Below the pieces are notes generated by a model. It saw only the letters and a list, made by a program, of their open reading frames with translations. It did no database searches and was not told the origin of the DNA. Shown piece by piece: positions 60,808 through 64,000 of a stretch of DNA of 64,000 nt; within the stretch, counting starts at the first letter, position 1, and the number at the start of each line of letters is the position of its first letter. The DNA is from Gavia stellata (taxonomy: Eukaryota; Chordata; Aves; Gaviiformes; Gaviidae). The translations under genes were made by a program, and so were the position numbers. Where the stretch lies: contig NW_026777096.1 in NCBI RefSeq assembly GCF_030936135.1, forward strand, positions 124,001 to 188,000. Reading direction: 5' to 3'.

Positions 60808-62567
60808 TCAGGGCCGTATGGGACGTCCCCTGAAAATGGCTTCCGTCTCGGCACTCCACTCGGGGTCGTTGCGACGCAGCAGCGGGAAAGGGGCCTCCCT
60901 CCGCCGCTGGACCAGCAGCCGGGCAGTCAGTAGGCACCAGAGGAACACGTTCACCCAGGCTGATGCCTGCAGGGCCGGGGCAGAGGGACAGGGGTTCAGC
61001 TGTGCCTCATGCCTCCACCCTCCCCATGCCCCCGATTTCTTTACCTGGGAAGGGCCCCCCCCCACGGCAAGACAGCAGCCACAGGGACGCCGTACATATG
61101 GCTGTAGCAGCGACCGCATGCCTGCGGGTACAGCTGCACCCCTATTCACAACAGCCGCCCCCCTGTGCATGGGCGCTGTCCCTCGCCTGATCCCAGGACA
61201 GACAGACAGACTCTCCCTCCCTTCTCCCCTGCGGGAGCGGGGCTTCAGCTTTTCATTTGCCCTCGCTTGTCCCCCCACTCCTCACCCACCGGCTGGGCCG
61301 TGCAGACCCCAGGCAAGGCAGGGGCTTCACCGCACTCCCTGCCTCCTCCAGCTCACCTGCGCGCTGTAGAGGTTGCTGTAGAAGCGGGTTGGGCTGTAGG
61401 ACTCCCACGGCTTGTGCTCAGCCTCCTGGCAGCTGTGAGGGACAGGGAAAAGCAGGTGTGAGGTGTGGGGAGAAAGGGGGGGCCCCTGAGAAAGGCCATA
61501 TCCCCCTGGGGCCAGAGGAGACCCCCCCGGGGAAGGTCGTTGCTACCTGGACAGACTTTTGGTCTGCATGATGGAGGCGCAGAAAGCATCCATCCCCACA
61601 CGGAGGATGCAGGCCGAGATGAGGAGGAAGAAGAGGATGATGAAGGCAGCGACCAGGGCGATGCTGAGCCAGGTGCGGTCCCTGCGAGAGAAGGGGAGCA
61701 GCGTCAGCGGCACAGGGCTTCATGGGGCACCCCCAGCCCCGCTGTCCCCCGGCTCACCACTGGGACTCATCGGTGCAGCAGCTGTAGATGCCGTAGAGGA
61801 GTGACGAGAAGCAGTACAGGGCCACCACAACAGAGACGACCGAGACAAAATAGCAGAGCGAGATGTGGCTGAAGGACTTGGGCACCAGCGCGGTCCCGTT
61901 CCAGCTCACCGTGCCGTAGAGGATGCACCATCCTCCAAACTCTCCCTGAGAACAGGACGCCATTGCGGGGGGGCTGCTGCTCAGTCACACCCCCCCCAGG
62001 CACCCACGGGGAGCCGCGCTCAGCCCGAGCAGGACGGACCGGCGAGGTGAGGTGGAAAGGCAGGAGGAGGAGGAGGAGAGGAGCGTTGGAGGAGGAAGGA
62101 AGCCCAAACCGCCCCAGCTGACTCCTGCGCTCACATGATACGCCAGGGGCTGCGGGACGGGCAGGGGGCTCAGCCACCCCCCCCCAGCATCCCGCCTTGC
62201 TGCCTGCTTGCGTCCTGGCTCCGCACAGCACCCGGTGACCACAAACGGGGGGGCGCAGGAAGGCGGGGGGCCGGGGCACAGCCAGCCAAGGCAGGAGCGG
62301 GACGGAGCCCACCCGGGGCAGCGGCGCAGACCCCGAGGGCCACCCGGGACAGCAGGAGGGACATGAGGAGCCCCGGGACAAGGAGTGGGGTGACGCCGCT
62401 GTGCCCCCAGCTTGCCGCCCCGCTGGGCAACGTGGCCGGCCCCCACACCCCACCCCGTCCCGTCGCGGTACCTGCGCCACAGTGAGGGCCGAAGCACAGA
62501 CGATCCCGCAGAGGAAGGCAGCTCCGTGGAGGGCCAGCTCCGCCAGCTGCAGGACCGACACCGCCAT
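60808..62567 (-). CDS. TMEM179B: Transmembrane protein 179B
   Basis: A four-helix membrane protein of poorly known role, found in secretory and granule membranes. Five exons give 217 residues (human 219): 62472-62567, 61758-61945, 61547-61681, 61357-61432, 60808-60966. Membrane segments are LALHGAAFLCGIVCASAL, YFVSVVSVVVALYCFSSLLY, SIALVAAFIILFFLLISACI and AWVNVFLWCLLTARLL. Between helices 1 and 2 lies CILYGTVSWNGTALVP; NGT fits an N-glycan site. Conserved tail DPEWSAETEA. Neighbour of TAF6L, as in human. Confidence 0.95.
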
Positions 62568-63159
62568 CTTCCGTCCCCCTGCTCGGCCCGGCCTCCTCCG
62601 CCCCACCCCGCCCGGCAGCACGGGGCCGGGCTCCTCCGTGGCCCCATTGCGGCGGCACTGCCATGCCACCACCACCGCAGCTCAAGGATCCAGCCACTGC
62701 CGTCTCACTTTGTCCCGGCCCTGCGTCCCGTCGCGGTTGGTGATCCCACTCAGCCCCGCGGCTCCCACTGCCCCCAGAGCAGCTCCTGTTCCCAGCCTGC
62801 TCGGAGCCGGCAATGGTCGTCCACCCACCCACCCGTCCGTCCATCTGTCCGTCCATCGGTGGACATAGGGGAGCACAAGGGGAGGATGCGGCCCGGGCTG
62901 CAGGGCTGTGTCCTGCCACGGGAATGCCGTCAGCACCAATGGGGAGGGGGGGGTTTCACCAGGACAACCATGACCCACCAACCTGCTCCATCCTTTCTTG
63001 GCTCTGCTCGGCAGCGTGAACCTCAGCGGCCGACATCTCCTCGCCTTTGCCCGCGAGGGGATGGACGCCATCCACCTCCTGCCACACCGGCGGCGGGGAC
63101 GTCGTGCCCTGCCACCCCACGGCAGCTACAAACCCTCTGCACTGAGCAGCGGACAGCTT
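62568..63159. other. TMEM179B promoter and spacer to TAF6L
   Basis: GC-rich just upstream of the TMEM179B ATG, and a short CCACC/CCGTC-type run (about 62818-62862). No other gene seen. Confidence 0.5.
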
Positions 63160-63165
63160 TTTATT
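63160..63165 (-). terminator. Poly(A) signal of TAF6L
   Basis: AATAAA on the minus strand, about 160 bases after the TAF6L stop codon. Confidence 0.8.
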
Positions 63166-63325
63166 AACCGCCCAACGCACGCTACAGCAACGGGCTGTGG
63201 CCGGTGGCACCTCTGTGCAGGTGGCACCCGCAGATCCCCGTGCCGAGGGGCTAGCCAGCCCAGCCCGGCGCTGCCCAGGGCCGATGCCGAGGCCAGGATG
63301 GGGGGGCAAGCGCCCAGCACCCGCC

Positions 63326-64000
63326 TCAGAGGAGGAGGTGGAGGGAGTACTCGGCACGCGGCCAGCGCCGGGCCGGCCGGGTGGTCCGGCCGATCATGGG
63401 CAGCTTCTGGGCGTAACGGGAGATATGACCGGGTCCATGGTGCTGGGGGAAGCTGGTCTGAAAGAGGCGGCCCTGGCAGCGCCGGCCAGCTTGGCGACCC
63501 GCAATGACGAAACTGAAGCGTGGGGCACCGCGGGGCGCGAAGCGGCATTTCTGGAAGACGTCGCGGGCGCCTGGGCGGTGGCCGGGCTGCCGGGGGGCCC
63601 CGCGAGGCCGGGCCAGGCTGGCCGGGCGGTGCAGTGCCGGGCGGCCGGCCGGGGGTTCACCCCGTGGGCTCTCCTCCTCCCGCGGGCTCACTGTGGCACT
63701 GGCCGTCAGCTGCGGCATCTTGCGTGCCGCCCCCTCGCCCCCGAAAGCCGGTGGCTCCTTCCGGGTGCCCTCGGGGGTGCCAGGCGGCGGCAGGGCGGCC
63801 GGCGGCAGGCCCGTGCCAAAACGGGCGGCCAGGCTGTCGCCAAAGAAGTCGTAGAGCTCGCGGTACATGTCATGCAGGGAGAGGGTGGGTGGCACGGGGG
63901 CTGACGCCGAAGTGGGGCCGCTGCCGCCACCGCCGCCCCCCAACTGCAGCAGGGGCCGGCCGAGGCCGAAGCCCGCCTCGGCCGGGGAGTCCTGCTTGGG
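63326..64000 (-). CDS. TAF6L: TAF6L C-terminal exon, partial at window edge
   Basis: TAF6L is the TAF6-like histone-fold subunit of the SAGA/PCAF acetyltransferase complex. Only the last exon is present: 224 codons plus stop, open at base 64000, so the histone fold and HEAT region lie outside the window. The C-terminal tail matches the family: MPQLTASATVSP, ESPRGEPP, RGAPRQPGHRPGARDVFQK, RFAPRGAPRFSFVIAGRQAG, RRCQGRLFQTSFP, RYAQKLPMIGRTTRPARRW. The stop is at 63326-63328. Confidence 0.95.
   Translation of the reverse strand, partial: PKQDSPAEAGFGLGRPLLQLGGGGGGSGPTSASAPVPPTLSLHDMYRELYDFFGDSLAARFGTGLPPAALPPPGTPEGTRKEPPAFGGEGAARKMPQLTASATVSPREEESPRGEPPAGRPALHRPASLARPRGAPRQPGHRPGARDVFQKCRFAPRGAPRFSFVIAGRQAGRRCQGRLFQTSFPQHHGPGHISRYAQKLPMIGRTTRPARRWPRAEYSLHLLL

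Overview
This is vertebrate nuclear DNA, almost certainly from a bird. The evidence is a CR1 LINE in an intron, GC-rich gene-dense sequence, very short introns packed with G/C-rich minisatellites, and proteins close to amniote orthologues. It looks like a dot or microchromosome. Many genes in this block (human 11q12-q13) were long missed in bird assemblies because of their base composition. I cannot name the species.

Layout, left to right: POLA2 (-, 1302-8697), CAPN1 (-, 9823-15641), a GC-rich and minisatellite gap, SPDYC (-, 19577 to about 24650), SYVN1 (+, about 25600-34817), a PRPF39 paralogue (+, 35203-43694), MRPL49 (-, 43736-46767), FAU (+, about 46867-48684), WDR74 (-, 49824-52828), an SNHG1-like snoRNA host gene (-, 53280 to about 56346) with seven box C/D snoRNAs, three U2 snRNA genes (+, 57480-60137), TMEM179B (-, 60551-62567) and the last exon of TAF6L (-, 63160-64000, open at the edge). 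I set exon borders by hand from splice signals, reading frame and family alignment from memory. Exon lengths sum to near-human protein sizes for POLA2, CAPN1, SYVN1, MRPL49, FAU, WDR74 and TMEM179B.

The order FAU/MRPL49 - SYVN1 - SPDYC - CAPN1 - POLA2 matches human 11q13.1, and WDR74 - SNHG1 - U2 - TMEM179B - TAF6L matches human 11q12.3. Here the two blocks are joined. MRPL49 and FAU share a divergent promoter, as do SPDYC and SYVN1. The PRPF39 paralogue and MRPL49 converge, with poly(A) signals about 45 bases apart. Many genes serve basic growth: replication priming (POLA2), ribosome parts (FAU/RPS30, MRPL49), rRNA modification and maturation (snoRNAs, WDR74), splicing (U2, PRPF39 paralogue) and ER protein quality control (SYVN1).

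The main points for a second look are: a C/D snoRNA in the SNHG1 cluster whose guide pairs with 18S rRNA near U172; U29 and U30 apparently in swapped order; three U2 genes with near-identical promoters plus an orphan octamer; a 63-base duplication in POLA2 that copies a splice acceptor and stays in frame; frame breaks in FAU and POLA2 at homopolymers, probably assembly errors; an inverted E2F pair at POLA2; and a 33-base minisatellite open on both strands. I saw no retroviral, LTR or Polinton-like element and no CRISPR array.
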